From contig CACIOK010000005.1 of NCBI GenBank assembly GCA_902588255.1, positions 1-54,898 on the forward strand: DNA of 54,898 nt, given 5' to 3'. Each line of letters opens with the position of its first letter. Position 1 is the stretch's first letter. The notes beneath the pieces are model-generated. The model saw only the letters and a program-made list of their open reading frames with translations. It was not told where the DNA came from and searched no databases. Positions 28,347 to 38,673 of the stretch are shown here, in pieces. Source of the DNA: an uncultured Pelagibacteraceae bacterium (GTDB lineage: Bacteria; Pseudomonadota; Alphaproteobacteria; Pelagibacterales; Pelagibacteraceae). The position numbers were made by a program, and so were the translations under genes.

Positions 28347-29099
28347 ATGACAAATAAATATATGTATTTTATTGCAAATTGGAAAATGTTTGGCGATTTA
28401 AAGTCGCTTAAATCATTAAATAAAGTTATTAATTTTTCAAGTAAGTATAAAAGGAAAAAATTTAAGTTAATTTATTGTCCACCATATACTTTGCTGGACT
28501 CCTTTTCAAAAAAAATTAGAAAAACTCGAATTGAACTTGGTGCGCAGAATTGTCATTTTGAAATCTCAAATGGACCATTTACAGGCTCTATAAGTCCAAG
28601 CATGTTAAAAAATATAGGTTCAAATTATGTAATTATTGGACATTCTGAAAATAGAAATATGGGCGATACAGACAGTCAAATAAATAAAAAAATAAATTCG
28701 TCAATAAAATCTGGTTTAAAAATAATATTTTGTATTGGTGAAACATTAATTCAAAAAAAGAAGAAAAAAACAAATCAAATTTTAAGTAAACAAATTTTAA
28801 AAGGACTATTTAAAATAAATAATTTAAATAAAATTTTAATTGCATATGAACCTGTTTGGTCAATTGGTACTGGCGCTGTACCCAGATCTTTTGAGTTAGA
28901 AAAAAACATAACTTTTATTAAAAAAATTTTAAAAAATAAGTTTAGAATTAAAAATCCTAAAGTTTTATATGGTGGGTCAGTTAATCCTAAAAATGCTAAA
29001 AATTTAGCTGCAATAAACAATATTGATGGTTTTTTAATAGGAGGAGCCTCACAAAAGGCAAATAATTTTATTGATATAGTTAAAAAAACTATTATTTAA
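28347..29099 (+). CDS. tpiA: Triosephosphate isomerase
   Basis: Interconverts dihydroxyacetone phosphate and glyceraldehyde 3-phosphate. The 250 aa TIM barrel has NWKMF (about residues 10-14, catalytic Asn and Lys), IGHSENR (about 97-103, catalytic His), AYEPVWSIGTG (about 168-178, catalytic Glu) and the phosphate loop YGGSVNPKN and GFLIGGAS. It is the first gene of a plus-strand run and diverges from ppiD; secG follows after 5 nt. The tpiA-secG-pyrG-kdsA-eno order is common in alphaproteobacteria. Confidence 0.96.
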   Translation: MTNKYMYFIANWKMFGDLKSLKSLNKVINFSSKYKRKKFKLIYCPPYTLLDSFSKKIRKTRIELGAQNCHFEISNGPFTGSISPSMLKNIGSNYVIIGHSENRNMGDTDSQINKKINSSIKSGLKIIFCIGETLIQKKKKKTNQILSKQILKGLFKINNLNKILIAYEPVWSIGTGAVPRSFELEKNITFIKKILKNKFRIKNPKVLYGGSVNPKNAKNLAAINNIDGFLIGGASQKANNFIDIVKKTII

Positions 29100-29104
29100 C
29101 TGTC

Positions 29105-29407
29105 ATGGAAAATATTTTACTTGTTCTTAACATCATATTTGCAATTTTATTAGTACTGCTGGTTTTAATTCAAAAATCTGAGGGTGGTGCTTTGGGCATA
29201 GGCGTTTCTCAAGAAAATTTCATGTTTTCAAGATCTGCGGGTGATTTTTTTACCAAAGCAACAGCAGTAGTAGCAACTTTATTTATTGTTTGCAGCCTTA
29301 GTTTAACAATCATTTCTAGAGAGGATATTCCTTCATCAATGTCAGTTATTGATAAAACAGAGGAAAATGCTGGAGATGAACCAGAAATTCCTGAAAATAA
29401 TAATTAA
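29105..29407 (+). CDS. secG: Preprotein translocase subunit SecG
   Basis: Accessory subunit of the SecYEG channel. The 100 aa protein has two hydrophobic segments (about residues 3-22 and 54-73) joined by the conserved loop VLIQKSEGGALGIG with the following phenylalanine- and serine-rich part, then an acidic tail. The size, topology and position between tpiA and pyrG all fit SecG. Confidence 0.93.
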   Translation: MENILLVLNIIFAILLVLLVLIQKSEGGALGIGVSQENFMFSRSAGDFFTKATAVVATLFIVCSLSLTIISREDIPSSMSVIDKTEENAGDEPEIPENNN

Positions 29408-29447
29408 TAGTTTTAAATTTTAAATATATCGTCTATAACATAATTCC

Positions 29448-31064
29448 ATGGCGCGATATATATTTGTCACTGGCGGCGTGGTCTCATCACTTGGAAAAGG
29501 ACTATCATCAGCTTCGCTAGCTTATCTTCTTCAATCAAGAGGTTTTAAAGTTAGAATCAGAAAACTTGATCCATATTTAAATGTAGACCCCGGAACCATG
29601 AGTCCTTTTCAACATGGAGAAGTGTTTGTAACTGATGATGGCGCAGAAACCGATTTAGATCTTGGACATTACGAGAGATTTTCTGGTATTTCAGCAAAAA
29701 AATCTGACAACATTACTACTGGAAGAATTTATAATGATGTTTTGAAAAAAGAGCGTAAAGGAAAATATCTTGGAAAAACTGTTCAGGTCATCCCTCATAT
29801 TACAGACAGAATTAAAGAATTTATTAAAGATGATGTTGCAAAAGAAGATTTTGTAATTTGTGAAATTGGAGGGACAATTGGAGATATTGAGAGTTTACCG
29901 TTTGCTGAAGCAATAAGACAATTTTCTAATGATGTAGGTAAAAAAAATACTATGTTTATTCATTTGACATTAGTTCCTTACATGAAAGCATCTGATGAAA
30001 TAAAAACTAAACCCACTCAACACTCAGTTAAGGAACTAAGAAGCATCGGTATTCAACCTGATATTATTATTTGTAGATCCGAAAGGCCAATACCTTATGA
30101 GCAAAGAAAAAAAATATCTTTATTCTGCAATGTTGATATTAAAAATGTAATTGAGACAGTAGATGTTAAAACAATATATGAAGCACCAATTAGTTTTTAC
30201 AATGAAAAACTTGATAAACAGGTCCTTGATTATTTCAAAATAAAATCAAAAAAAAATGTTAATTTAAATCCATGGAAAAAAATAACCAAAAATGTGCTTA
30301 ATACCAAAAGGTCTGTTAATATAGCAATCATAGGTAAATACGTAAATTTAAAAGATGCTTATAAATCACTTGATGAAGCGTTAACTCATGGTGGGATTGC
30401 AAACAATATTAAAGTTAAACTTATAAGAATAGAATCTGACAAATTAAAAGTTTCAGAAATAAAGAAAAAATTAAAAGATATTTCTGGTGTATTAATACCT
30501 GGCGGCTTCGGTAAAAGAGGAACAGAAGGTAAAATTGCAGCAATAAGTTATGCTAGAAAAAATAAAATTCCTTTTCTGGGTATATGTTTTGGAATGCAGA
30601 TGGCAATTATCGAGTTTGCAAGAAACCAACTAAATATTAAAAATGCTACATCAAGTGAATTTGGTTCTAGGGGCACACCTATCGTAGGATTAATAACTGA
30701 GTGGAATAAAGACGGTGTAATTATTAAAGGAACGAATAAAGAATTAGGTGGAACCATGAGGCTTGGTCTTTATGAGGCAAGATTGAAAGAAAATTCTTTA
30801 ATAAAAAAAATATATAGTTCAAAATTTATAAAGGAAAGACACAGACATAGATACGAAGTAAATATTAATTATAAAGATAAATTTGAGAAAAAAGGTATGA
30901 TTTTTTCAGCCTTATCACCTGACAAAAAACTACCTGAAATAATAGAGTTAAAAAATCATCCTTGGTTTGTAGGAGTTCAATTCCATCCTGAATTTAAATC
31001 TAGACCTTTAGCTCCACATCCATTATTCTCATCATTTATCAAAGCTGCAAAAAATCATAGATGA
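29448..31064 (+). CDS. pyrG: CTP synthase
   Basis: Makes CTP from UTP, ATP and glutamine. The 538 aa protein has an N-terminal amidoligase domain (about residues 1-265) beginning [20 protein letters not shown], with the Mg/UTP segment [12 protein letters not shown], and a C-terminal class I glutaminase domain with GGFGKRG (about 349-355), the nucleophile in GICFGMQMA (Cys about residue 376) and HPEFKSRP (about 515-522). Complete and of normal length. ATGA overlap joins it to kdsA. Confidence 0.97.
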   Translation: MARYIFVTGGVVSSLGKGLSSASLAYLLQSRGFKVRIRKLDPYLNVDPGTMSPFQHGEVFVTDDGAETDLDLGHYERFSGISAKKSDNITTGRIYNDVLKKERKGKYLGKTVQVIPHITDRIKEFIKDDVAKEDFVICEIGGTIGDIESLPFAEAIRQFSNDVGKKNTMFIHLTLVPYMKASDEIKTKPTQHSVKELRSIGIQPDIIICRSERPIPYEQRKKISLFCNVDIKNVIETVDVKTIYEAPISFYNEKLDKQVLDYFKIKSKKNVNLNPWKKITKNVLNTKRSVNIAIIGKYVNLKDAYKSLDEALTHGGIANNIKVKLIRIESDKLKVSEIKKKLKDISGVLIPGGFGKRGTEGKIAAISYARKNKIPFLGICFGMQMAIIEFARNQLNIKNATSSEFGSRGTPIVGLITEWNKDGVIIKGTNKELGGTMRLGLYEARLKENSLIKKIYSSKFIKERHRHRYEVNINYKDKFEKKGMIFSALSPDKKLPEIIELKNHPWFVGVQFHPEFKSRPLAPHPLFSSFIKAAKNHR

Positions 31065-31885
31065 AAAATATTACTGTAAATTGTAACAATATTGAAATTT
31101 CAAATAACAAAAAAGTTTGTTTAATAGCAGGCCCTTGTCAGCTAGAAACTGAACAACACGCTATGGATATGGCAGGAAAGATTAAAGAAATTACTTCAAA
31201 ATTTAATATGGGATTTATCTATAAAACTTCATTTGATAAAGCTAACAGAACTAGTCTCAAGGGTAAAAGGGGAGCAGGCCTAGATAAATCTTTACCTGTT
31301 TTCGATAAAATTAAAAAAGAATTAGATGTACCTATCTTAACTGATGTACATAATATAGATCAATGTTCAATTGTATCTGGACATGTAGATATATTACAAA
31401 TACCAGCATTTCTTTGTAGGCAAACTGATTTGTTAATTGCTGCAGCAAAAACTAATAAAATTATAAATGTAAAAAAAGGTCAGTTCTTAGCGCCATGGGA
31501 CATGGTAAATGTAACTAAAAAAATTTCCGACTCTGGAAATAATAATATTTTAGTCACAGAAAGAGGTGCGAGTTTCGGATATAACACATTGGTATCTGAT
31601 ATGCGTTCATTACCAATAATGGCAAAAAATGGTTACCCAGTCATTTTTGATGCAACTCATTCTGTTCAACAACCAGGCGGACTTGGTGAAAAAAGTGGTG
31701 GACAAAGAGAATTTGTAGAATATCTAGCAAGAGCTGCTGTTGCAGTTGGAGTAGCTGGAGTTTTTATTGAAACACATCAAGACCCAGACAATGCTCCATC
31801 TGATGGCCCTAATATGGTTCCATTAGATAAATTAGAAAATTTATTAAAACAAATTTCTGAAATAGATAATTTGATAAAAGATTAG
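31061..31885 (+). CDS. kdsA: 3-deoxy-8-phosphooctulonate (KDO-8-P) synthase
   Basis: Condenses arabinose 5-phosphate with phosphoenolpyruvate to KDO-8-P for the lipopolysaccharide inner core. The 274 aa TIM barrel shows [10 protein letters not shown] (about residues 21-30), [12 protein letters not shown] (about 54-65), [22 protein letters not shown] (about 117-125), [11 protein letters not shown] and [12 protein letters not shown] (about 196-207). Together with the lpx genes it implies that a lipid A-KDO core is made. The eno start codon follows directly after its stop. Confidence 0.95.
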   Translation: MKNITVNCNNIEISNNKKVCLIAGPCQLETEQHAMDMAGKIKEITSKFNMGFIYKTSFDKANRTSLKGKRGAGLDKSLPVFDKIKKELDVPILTDVHNIDQCSIVSGHVDILQIPAFLCRQTDLLIAAAKTNKIINVKKGQFLAPWDMVNVTKKISDSGNNNILVTERGASFGYNTLVSDMRSLPIMAKNGYPVIFDATHSVQQPGGLGEKSGGQREFVEYLARAAVAVGVAGVFIETHQDPDNAPSDGPNMVPLDKLENLLKQISEIDNLIKD

Positions 31886-33142
31886 ATGAGCAAAATATCA
31901 AAGGTTATAGCACGTCAAGTTTTTGACAGTAGAGGAAACCCAACAATTGAAGCGGAAGTATTTTCTAAAAACACTAGTTCATCTGCTATATGTCCGTCGG
32001 GCGCATCAACTGGAAGTTATGAAGCTTTTGAAAAAAGAGATAAGAATAATAAAAAATATTTAGGCAAAAGTGTTCTTAGTACAGTGAATCTGGTAAATAA
32101 AATAATTTCAAAAAAACTTAAAAATCAAAACGTACATAATCAAGAAAAAATAGATTCATTATTAATCAATTTAGATGGAACAAAGCAAAAAACAAAACTT
32201 GGTGCTAACGCTATTTTATCTGTTTCAATGGCAGTTAAAAAGCTTTCTGCTAAATTAAAAAGAATTCCTTTATACAAAAGTTTTCTGGTTAAAAAAGATT
32301 ATAAATTACCTTACCCATTAATGAATATAATAAATGGTGGAGCTCATGCAAATAATGGATTAAGAATTCAAGAGTTTATGATCAGACCAGATAAAGCAAA
32401 AAGTTTTTCAGAAGCTATAAGGATATGTTTTATAGTAATAAATAATTTAAGAGGTTTGATAAAAAAAAAAGGCTTATCTACATCAGTGGGTGATGAAGGT
32501 GGTTTTGCGCCAATGATCAGTAGGAATGAGGATGCTTTAGATTTGATAGTAAAAGCAATTAATAAATCTGGATTTCAAAATGGTAAAGACGTATCTATTT
32601 GTCTTGATGTAGCTGCTAATGAATTATTTAAAAAAAATCTTTATTCAATACACTCAAAAAAATTTGAAAATGTTGATAAATCAATAAAAAATTATATAAA
32701 AATTATTAACAAATATAAAATTAAGTCGATTGAAGACCCTTTTTCAGAAAATGATTGGCTGTCTTGGACCAGATTAATGGGCTCTATTAAAAAAACACAA
32801 ATTGTTGGAGACGATTTGTATGTCACAAATCTTGAAAGGTTAAAAAAAGGTTTTTTAAATAATTCATCAAATGCTATTTTGATTAAACTTAATCAAATAG
32901 GCAGTGTTTCCGAAACTTTAGAGGTTATTAAGTTTGCTCAAACTATTGGCTATGAAACAATAATTTCGCATAGATCAGGCGATAGCGAAGATACTTTTAT
33001 CTCCGACTTAGCCGTAGGTACAAATTCCAGCCAAATTAAAACAGGGTCTTTGGCAAGATCAGAAAGAGTAGCAAAATATAACCAATTACTTAGAATAGAA
33101 GAAGGGCTAGGAAAAAGAGCTAAAATGAATAAAATTCATTAA
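31886..33142 (+). CDS. eno: Enolase
   Basis: Interconverts 2-phosphoglycerate and phosphoenolpyruvate. The 418 aa protein has the N-terminal RQVFDSRGNPTIEAEV, SGASTGSYEA, the GGAHANN loop, SVGDEGGFAP (about residues 200-209), the metal ligands in CLDVAANE and SIEDPFSENDW, GDDLYVTN, and the catalytic segment SHRSGDSEDTFISDLAVG (about 362-379). It is slightly shorter than the usual 425-430 aa through small loop losses. It starts right after the kdsA stop and overlaps ftsB by one base (TAATG). Confidence 0.96.
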   Translation: MSKISKVIARQVFDSRGNPTIEAEVFSKNTSSSAICPSGASTGSYEAFEKRDKNNKKYLGKSVLSTVNLVNKIISKKLKNQNVHNQEKIDSLLINLDGTKQKTKLGANAILSVSMAVKKLSAKLKRIPLYKSFLVKKDYKLPYPLMNIINGGAHANNGLRIQEFMIRPDKAKSFSEAIRICFIVINNLRGLIKKKGLSTSVGDEGGFAPMISRNEDALDLIVKAINKSGFQNGKDVSICLDVAANELFKKNLYSIHSKKFENVDKSIKNYIKIINKYKIKSIEDPFSENDWLSWTRLMGSIKKTQIVGDDLYVTNLERLKKGFLNNSSNAILIKLNQIGSVSETLEVIKFAQTIGYETIISHRSGDSEDTFISDLAVGTNSSQIKTGSLARSERVAKYNQLLRIEEGLGKRAKMNKIH

Positions 33143-33444
33143 TGTTGTCAAAAATAAAAAAAAATTATTTTTTATATATATCAATTTTTTTAATGCTTTA
33201 TTTTATATTTAGTCTTTTAAATGGAGAAAGAGGACTTTTTTCATATTTTAAAAAAAATAAAATTCTTAAAGATTTAAAAAACGAAGAAATGCAATTATCT
33301 TTAAAAATAAATAAATTAGAGATAAAAAATTCGTTACTTACAGATAATTTAGACTTAGATTACGTAGAATTTCTTATACGCGACAAATTTTTATTGGGAA
33401 AAAAAAATGAGACAGTTTATATAATCAATTACGATGATAATTAG
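33142..33444 (+). CDS. ftsB: Septum formation initiator FtsB/DivIC family
   Basis: Predicted bitopic division protein that works with FtsL and FtsQ. The 100 aa protein has a short cytoplasmic N-terminus, one TM helix (about residues 9-25) and then a Lys/Glu-rich coiled coil (about 35-68), ending with [22 protein letters not shown], which is typical of DivIC-type proteins. Position after eno is the usual one. In many alphaproteobacteria pdhA follows; here lipA overlaps it by 11 nt instead. Confidence 0.87.
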   Translation: MLSKIKKNYFLYISIFLMLYFIFSLLNGERGLFSYFKKNKILKDLKNEEMQLSLKINKLEIKNSLLTDNLDLDYVEFLIRDKFLLGKKNETVYIINYDDN

Positions 33445-34372
33445 GCACCCTGAAAAAGTAAACAAACCAGTTAACCCAATTAAAAAAAAACCAAGCTGGA
33501 TAAGATCTAAACTAACAAATAGCCAGGAATTTTTTTTAACTAAAACTATAGTAAATCAATATAATCTTAAAACTGTTTGCCAGGAAGCTAACTGTCCAAA
33601 TATTACTGAGTGTTGGAGTAAAAGACATGCAACTTTTTTAATTATGGGTGAAACTTGTACTAGAGCTTGTGCTTTTTGTGATGTTGCTACCGGAAAACCA
33701 AAACCACTTGATCTTCTAGAACCAATTAAAATCGCAAATGCTGTAAAAAAATTAAATTTAAAACATGCAGTCATTACTTCTGTAGATAGAGATGATCTTG
33801 ATGATGGAGGAGCAAGTCATTTTAATGAAGTTATAAAAGAAACGAAAAAAATTAATCCAACTACAACAATAGAAGTTTTAACACCAGATTTTTTAAGAAA
33901 AGGTGATTCATATAAAAAAGTTATAGAATCTAAACCTGATGTTTTTAATCATAATATTGAAACAGTTCCAGGACTTTATAGAAAAGTAAGACCTGGATCT
34001 AGATATTTTGCTTCGCTCGAACTTTTAAAAAATGTAAAAGAAATAGATAAAAATATTTTTACCAAGTCTGGTTTAATGGTTGGACTAGGTGAAAATAAAG
34101 ATGAAATTTTACAAGTTATGGACGACCTTATATCGGCTCAAGTAGATTTTCTAACTATAGGACAGTACTTACAACCATCAGTTAAACATCATCCTTTAGA
34201 TAGATATTATAAACCAGAAGAGTTTAAGGAGTTAGAACTTATAGCAAAATCAAAAGGTTTTTTATTGGTTTCTTCTTCTCCACTAACAAGATCCTCTTAC
34301 CATGCGGATAAAGATTTTGCAGAACTTCAGAAAAACAGAATAAACCAAACTAATGCCCAAAGCATCAGTTAA
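33434..34372 (+). CDS. lipA: Lipoyl synthase
   Basis: Radical SAM enzyme that inserts two sulfurs into octanoyl groups on E2 subunits and GcvH. The 312 aa protein has the auxiliary-cluster cysteines in [12 protein letters not shown] (about residues 49-60), the radical SAM CxxxCxxC in [16 protein letters not shown] (about 72-87) and the C-terminal RSSYHA serine ligand region (about 292-297). All eight ligands appear present. It overlaps ratA by 20 nt. The pyruvate dehydrogenase genes it serves, which often sit just upstream, are not in this window. Confidence 0.96.
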   Translation: MIIRHPEKVNKPVNPIKKKPSWIRSKLTNSQEFFLTKTIVNQYNLKTVCQEANCPNITECWSKRHATFLIMGETCTRACAFCDVATGKPKPLDLLEPIKIANAVKKLNLKHAVITSVDRDDLDDGGASHFNEVIKETKKINPTTTIEVLTPDFLRKGDSYKKVIESKPDVFNHNIETVPGLYRKVRPGSRYFASLELLKNVKEIDKNIFTKSGLMVGLGENKDEILQVMDDLISAQVDFLTIGQYLQPSVKHHPLDRYYKPEEFKELELIAKSKGFLLVSSSPLTRSSYHADKDFAELQKNRINQTNAQSIS

Positions 34373-34802
34373 AAGATCTATTGAATGTACTAAGGACCAA
34401 TTGATTGATTTAGTACTCGATATTGAAAATTATCCAATTTTTGTTCCATTTTGTTTAAATGCAAAAATATATGAAAGAAAAGAGCAGGGCGATTTTTTAT
34501 TAATAGTTGCCGACTTAACAATTGGAAAAGGACCTTTTAAAGATACTTACAAAAGTGATGTTAAATTAAATAAAAAAGAAGATTCTATTTATGTAACTAA
34601 TCTTGATGGACCTTTAAAATATCTAGAGAATAAATGGCATTTTAAAGAGGAAAATGAAACTACAGAAGTTTCTTTTGAAGTTGATTTTGAATTAAAAAAT
34701 CATTTTTTAAATATAGTTATGACTAAATCATTTCAATTTGGTTTAAATAAGATAGCTGATGCTTTTCAAAAAAGAGCAGAAGAATTATTTAATAAAGCTT
34801 AA
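34353..34802 (+). CDS. RatA/Coq10-type START-domain protein
   Basis: A 149 aa SRPBCC (START-like) protein of the Coq10/RatA family. The pattern is typical: [30 protein letters not shown] start (residues 8-33), a beta-sheet core, [12 protein letters not shown] (about 89-100), [15 protein letters not shown], and the C-terminal long helix [13 protein letters not shown]. In alphaproteobacteria it is the usual neighbour of lipA. The family binds quinones in eukaryotes (Coq10) and is called a ribosome-association toxin (RatA) in E. coli; which role applies here is not decidable from sequence. No partner antitoxin is next to it. Confidence 0.88.
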   Translation: MPKASVKRSIECTKDQLIDLVLDIENYPIFVPFCLNAKIYERKEQGDFLLIVADLTIGKGPFKDTYKSDVKLNKKEDSIYVTNLDGPLKYLENKWHFKEENETTEVSFEVDFELKNHFLNIVMTKSFQFGLNKIADAFQKRAEELFNKA

Positions 34803-35258
34803 TATTAAATTTAAAGCCTTATAAACCGTAGATCTTTGAATTGAGGATCTTTTTTTATTCTTAAATAAATACTTTTTAACCAATGTTTTACTACCTTTTT
34901 TAATACCAATAAACACTAAGCCAACCGGTTTTTGTTTAGTGCCACCTTTAGGACCTGCAATTCCGGTAATTGAAACAGATATATTTGTTTTACTAATTCT
35001 ATTTAAATTTTTTACCATAGATAAACAAGTTTCAAAGCTTACCGCTCCATATTTTATTATTATTTTTTTAGGAACATTGAGAGTATTTATTTTAGATTGG
35101 TTAGAGTAGGTTACTAATCCAAGTGTAAAAATCTCAGAAGAGCCACTAATTGAAGTAATTGTACTAGAAAGCAAGCCACCCGTACAAGATTCAGCAAAGG
35201 AAACTTTAAGTTTTTTCTTTTTTAATAATTGAACCAATTTTTTAGAAAGTTTTTTCAC
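34785..35258 (-). CDS. pncC: CinA C-terminal-type nicotinamide-nucleotide amidohydrolase
   Basis: Predicted nicotinamide mononucleotide deamidase that recycles NMN to NaMN. The 157 aa protein consists only of the CinA C-terminal domain: FAESCTGGLLSSTITSISGSS (about residues 21-41, slightly longer than the core signature), VTYSNQSK, GAVSFETC and SVSITGIAGPKGGTKQKPVG. The N-terminal molybdopterin-like domain of full CinA is absent, as in stand-alone PncC. It converges on ratA with 18 nt overlap and overlaps pgpA by 4 nt. Confidence 0.9.
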   Translation of the reverse strand: MKKLSKKLVQLLKKKKLKVSFAESCTGGLLSSTITSISGSSEIFTLGLVTYSNQSKINTLNVPKKIIIKYGAVSFETCLSMVKNLNRISKTNISVSITGIAGPKGGTKQKPVGLVFIGIKKGSKTLVKKYLFKNKKRSSIQRSTVYKALNLILSFIK

Positions 35259-35749
35259 GAAGTAATAACCATATATAGAACAAGAACTGCTACAACATAA
35301 AGTCCAGCACAGACATCATCCATTATAACACCGAAACTATTTTTGAAATTTTTATCATAATAACTGACAGGATAAGGTTTGGCGATATCAAAAATTCTAA
35401 ATAAAATGAACATAATAAAATAAAAAGTTAATACTTGGTTGATCTCTTTTGATCCTTCATGTGCAATTTCATAAAGACTTATGGGAATTGATTGGCCGAT
35501 GAGCTCGTCAATAACAACTTCTTTAGGATCTTTATTATCCAAATTTTTAATAAAAATATTTACAGCATAAAGAGATATAAAAAAAATTATTATTATTGAT
35601 ATTAAAATAATTTCAGGGGAAATATTTAAAATGTGAAACAAAAAGTATAAAAATAAAATAGTTACAAGCGACGCAATACTTCCTGGTATTTTACTAATTT
35701 TACCAATACCAAAAATGGTAACAAATAAAAAATTAATTTTTTTAATCAT
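35255..35749 (-). CDS. pgpA: Phosphatidylglycerophosphatase A
   Basis: Dephosphorylates phosphatidylglycerol phosphate to make phosphatidylglycerol in the inner membrane. The 164 aa protein has several membrane segments and the PgpA signatures: KIPGSIASL (about residues 20-28), the acidic motif NKDPKEVVIDELIGQ-like (residues about 72-86) and FGVIMDDVCAGLY (about 138-150). It lies between ispDF and pncC, all overlapping by 4-8 nt. Confidence 0.93.
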   Translation of the reverse strand: MIKKINFLFVTIFGIGKISKIPGSIASLVTILFLYFLFHILNISPEIILISIIIIFFISLYAVNIFIKNLDNKDPKEVVIDELIGQSIPISLYEIAHEGSKEINQVLTFYFIMFILFRIFDIAKPYPVSYYDKNFKNSFGVIMDDVCAGLYVVAVLVLYMVITS

Positions 35750-36854
35750 ACTTTATAACCGAGGTTATTACTTCACAGGCAATAGCTTTTTCTTTTCCTA
35801 TTAAACCTAACTTTTCAGTAGTTTTTCCTTTAATGTTTATTTGATAGGGTGATGTTTCGCAAATTTTTGCAATAGTTTTTATCATTTTGTTTTTATAAAT
35901 TGAAATTTTAGGTGTTTGAGTAATAATATTAATATCGATATTATTTATAAAAAAATTTTTTTCTTTTATTTTATTAATAATTTTTTTTAAAAGTATAGTC
36001 GATCTTATATTTTTAAATTTTTTATTTTTATCTGAAAATTTTTGACCAATATCTCCCATTTTACATGCCCCAAGAATAGAATCAGTAATCGCATGTAAAA
36101 CAGGGTCACCATCTGAATGTCCAAGTGTGCCTAATTTAGATTTAATTTTGATACCACCTAGATATAATTTTCTTTTATTCACCAATCTATGAATGTCAAA
36201 GCCAATACCATATTTAGTTTCATTATTATTTATATCTATTTTTTTTGTAATTTTTCTATTTTTATTTTCTCCAGCAATAATTTTAACTTTTTTATTAGCT
36301 CTTATGAATAGATTTGCATCGTCTGTTATTTTTGAACTTTTATTATTTTGTAATTTATATAATTCATTATAATCAAATGCTTGAGGTGTTTGTGTTAGAT
36401 AAATGTAGTCACGATCTAGATTTATTATTAAATTTTTATTCTTAAATTTTACCGTATCAGTTGGTTTAGTTGCAGGTATAACAGATTTATTATTCTTTAA
36501 CTCTTTTATCAATCTATCTAATAATTCTAATGAAAAATCTGGTCTAGCTGCATCATGAATGAATACATTTTTAATTTTGTTATTTTTAATACTTTGCAAG
36601 GCTTTATAAGATGACTCAGCTCTTGTTTTTCCACCGTATACAATTTTTAATTTTTTTATATTTAGAGTTTTTATAAACTTTTTATGTTTTCTATTTATTA
36701 CTATTAATATTTTCTTTATTTTTTTACACTTTTTAGCCTTATCAATTGAGTGTTGAATTATGGGCTTTCCTCTATAAACAATATAAGGTTTAGGAATGTA
36801 CGAATTAAATCTTTTACTTTCTCCAGCTGCTAGTATTATAAAATAATTACTCAT
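35742..36854 (-). CDS. ispDF: Bifunctional IspD/IspF enzyme of the MEP pathway
   Basis: One 370 aa chain carries two enzymes of isoprenoid synthesis. Residues 1 to about 213 are IspD (MEP cytidylyltransferase): ILAAGESKRFN (about 7-17), VYRGKPII, HDAARP (about 99-104) and TQTPQAFDY. From about residue 215 the IspF part (MECDP synthase) begins: GIGFDIHRLV with metal-binding Asp and His, GHSDGDPVLHAITDSILGA (about 243-261), GDIGQKFSD, and the C-terminal NIKGKTTEKLG. All key motifs of both halves are present. The IspE step between them must be made elsewhere. The 34 nt to ntrY are the divergent promoter space. Confidence 0.96.
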   Translation of the reverse strand: MSNYFIILAAGESKRFNSYIPKPYIVYRGKPIIQHSIDKAKKCKKIKKILIVINRKHKKFIKTLNIKKLKIVYGGKTRAESSYKALQSIKNNKIKNVFIHDAARPDFSLELLDRLIKELKNNKSVIPATKPTDTVKFKNKNLIINLDRDYIYLTQTPQAFDYNELYKLQNNKSSKITDDANLFIRANKKVKIIAGENKNRKITKKIDINNNETKYGIGFDIHRLVNKRKLYLGGIKIKSKLGTLGHSDGDPVLHAITDSILGACKMGDIGQKFSDKNKKFKNIRSTILLKKIINKIKEKNFFINNIDINIITQTPKISIYKNKMIKTIAKICETSPYQINIKGKTTEKLGLIGKEKAIACEVITSVIKYD

Positions 36855-36888
36855 GTATAAATTATATATTTAGTTTATTTATTGCATA

Positions 36889-38673
36889 ATGTTTGATTTT
36901 ATCAAAAAAAATATTTTTATAACTGTCATTTTTATAGTTACACTTTCTGTTGGTTTTTTAACGTTTTTGACGTTTATAAATAAAAGTTTTTTAGATCTTA
37001 ACCAAACTAATCTACAATCATTGCTCATATCAAATGTTGTCCTATTATTAATTTTTTTTGCATTAATTTTTTCTGAGATAAAAAATTCTTTAAAATATGA
37101 TATTAATGCGGATGGATCAAAAGCAAATAAGAAATATATTGCGTTTTTTTCTTTGTTTACTTTAATACCTTCAATACTTATTTCAGTATTTTCATTGTTT
37201 CTTTTTTCTTTCGCACTAGAAAAATATTTTGATAAAAAAATTACAACTGCTGTAAATAATTCCTACGAAATAGCCAAAAATTATGTGGACGATGTTAGGA
37301 ATAAAATTGAATCTGATACAGTTCTTATAGCTTTAGATTTAAATAAAAATGTTAATATTTTTTATGACAACCCTACAAGATTTAAAAACTTATTGATAAC
37401 TCAAAAATTTGTAAGAGATGTTGATGAAATACATTTAATAGATAGTTCTGGCAATTTATTACTTTCAACCATTACTAACAATAAAGAATTTATTCCACCT
37501 AATGAAAAAGCTTTAGAAATGGTTTTTAACGATGAAAGACCTTTAAAGATTATAAATGCGCCTGAAAATAAAACTGCAGCAATTCAAAAACTATCCTCAC
37601 ATATAGATACATACGTTTATGTTGTTAAATTTCTTGATCAAAAAATATCTAATTATTTAACTGAGTCTGAAGAGGCTATTAATTTTTATTATACTGTTGA
37701 AGATAAAAGAACTGGTATCAAAGTATCTTTTATACTTATTTATATTGTTATTGTATCGCTTCTTTTGTTTTTATCTATTTCAATAGCAATTAAATTTTCT
37801 TCAAGATTTTTCAGATCAATATCAAATTTAATATTTGCATCGCAAAAAATTGGTCAAGGGAATTTGCAGGTTAAAGTTCCTGAAATCAAGACAGATAAAG
37901 AATTAGAAATTCTAAATAAAAACTTTAATTTCATGATTGATCAGCTTAAAGAACAGCAAGATAAACTTATTTTACAGGAAAGACACGAAGCATGGAGTAC
38001 TATTGCAAGGAAATTAGCTCATGAGATTAAAAATCCATTAACACCTATCCAACTCACTATTGATAGACTTAAAAATAAATATTCCTCGATTGTGAGTTCT
38101 GATGAAAAAAATAATTTTAATGATCATTTAAAAACTATTAATAAACAAATTAATCAGATTGAAAACCTTGTAAATGAATTTTCCGATTTTGCTAGAATGC
38201 CCAAGCCTGTTATGAAAAAAATTAATTTATTAAATATAATTACAGAAAATATTAGACTATTAAATCAAATTGATACCTCAATAAAGATCAATTGTTTAAA
38301 CCATGAGAAAGAGTATTTTTTTGTTTGTGATGGGGAGCAAATAAGTAGAGTTTTTTTTAATCTTGTTAAAAATTCTATTGAGAGTATTCAAGAAAAAGCA
38401 TCAAAAAATCCCGATTTCTCTAAGAAAATTGATATAGTAATTGAGAATAAAAATGATTATATAACCTTAACTATTACTGATAATGGCGAAGGTTTTTCAG
38501 AAGAAAATTTAAGTAATATTTTAAAACCTTATTATACAACAAAGAAAAAAGGATCTGGATTAGGATTGTCGATTGTTAATAAAATAATAAATGACCACAA
38601 TAGTAAAATTAATTTTATAAAACAAAAAATTGGTGCAAAAATTATAATAAATTTTTCAAAAAATGGCAGCTGA
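36889..38673 (+). CDS. ntrY: Sensor histidine kinase NtrY
   Basis: Membrane sensor of the NtrYX two-component system, associated in other alphaproteobacteria with nitrogen metabolism, redox and envelope control. The 594 aa protein has three N-terminal TM segments (about residues 9-29, 45-63, 84-108), a periplasmic sensor part, another TM (about 280-302), HAMP (about 303-355), the phospho-acceptor His378 in LAHEIKNPLTPIQ, and an ATPase domain with N box FFNLVKNSIES, G1 DNGEGF and G2 GSGLGLSIV. It is shorter than the usual 700-770 aa; a PAS domain between HAMP and H box appears missing. ntrX overlaps by 11 nt. Confidence 0.92.
   Translation: MFDFIKKNIFITVIFIVTLSVGFLTFLTFINKSFLDLNQTNLQSLLISNVVLLLIFFALIFSEIKNSLKYDINADGSKANKKYIAFFSLFTLIPSILISVFSLFLFSFALEKYFDKKITTAVNNSYEIAKNYVDDVRNKIESDTVLIALDLNKNVNIFYDNPTRFKNLLITQKFVRDVDEIHLIDSSGNLLLSTITNNKEFIPPNEKALEMVFNDERPLKIINAPENKTAAIQKLSSHIDTYVYVVKFLDQKISNYLTESEEAINFYYTVEDKRTGIKVSFILIYIVIVSLLLFLSISIAIKFSSRFFRSISNLIFASQKIGQGNLQVKVPEIKTDKELEILNKNFNFMIDQLKEQQDKLILQERHEAWSTIARKLAHEIKNPLTPIQLTIDRLKNKYSSIVSSDEKNNFNDHLKTINKQINQIENLVNEFSDFARMPKPVMKKINLLNIITENIRLLNQIDTSIKINCLNHEKEYFFVCDGEQISRVFFNLVKNSIESIQEKASKNPDFSKKIDIVIENKNDYITLTITDNGEGFSEENLSNILKPYYTTKKKGSGLGLSIVNKIINDHNSKINFIKQKIGAKIIINFSKNGS

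Noticed and set aside
34353..34802. Toxin-antitoxin pair RatAB
   Set aside because: Only the RatA/Coq10-like protein is present, no RatB-like gene is adjacent, and its place after lipA is the housekeeping position of the alphaproteobacterial family.
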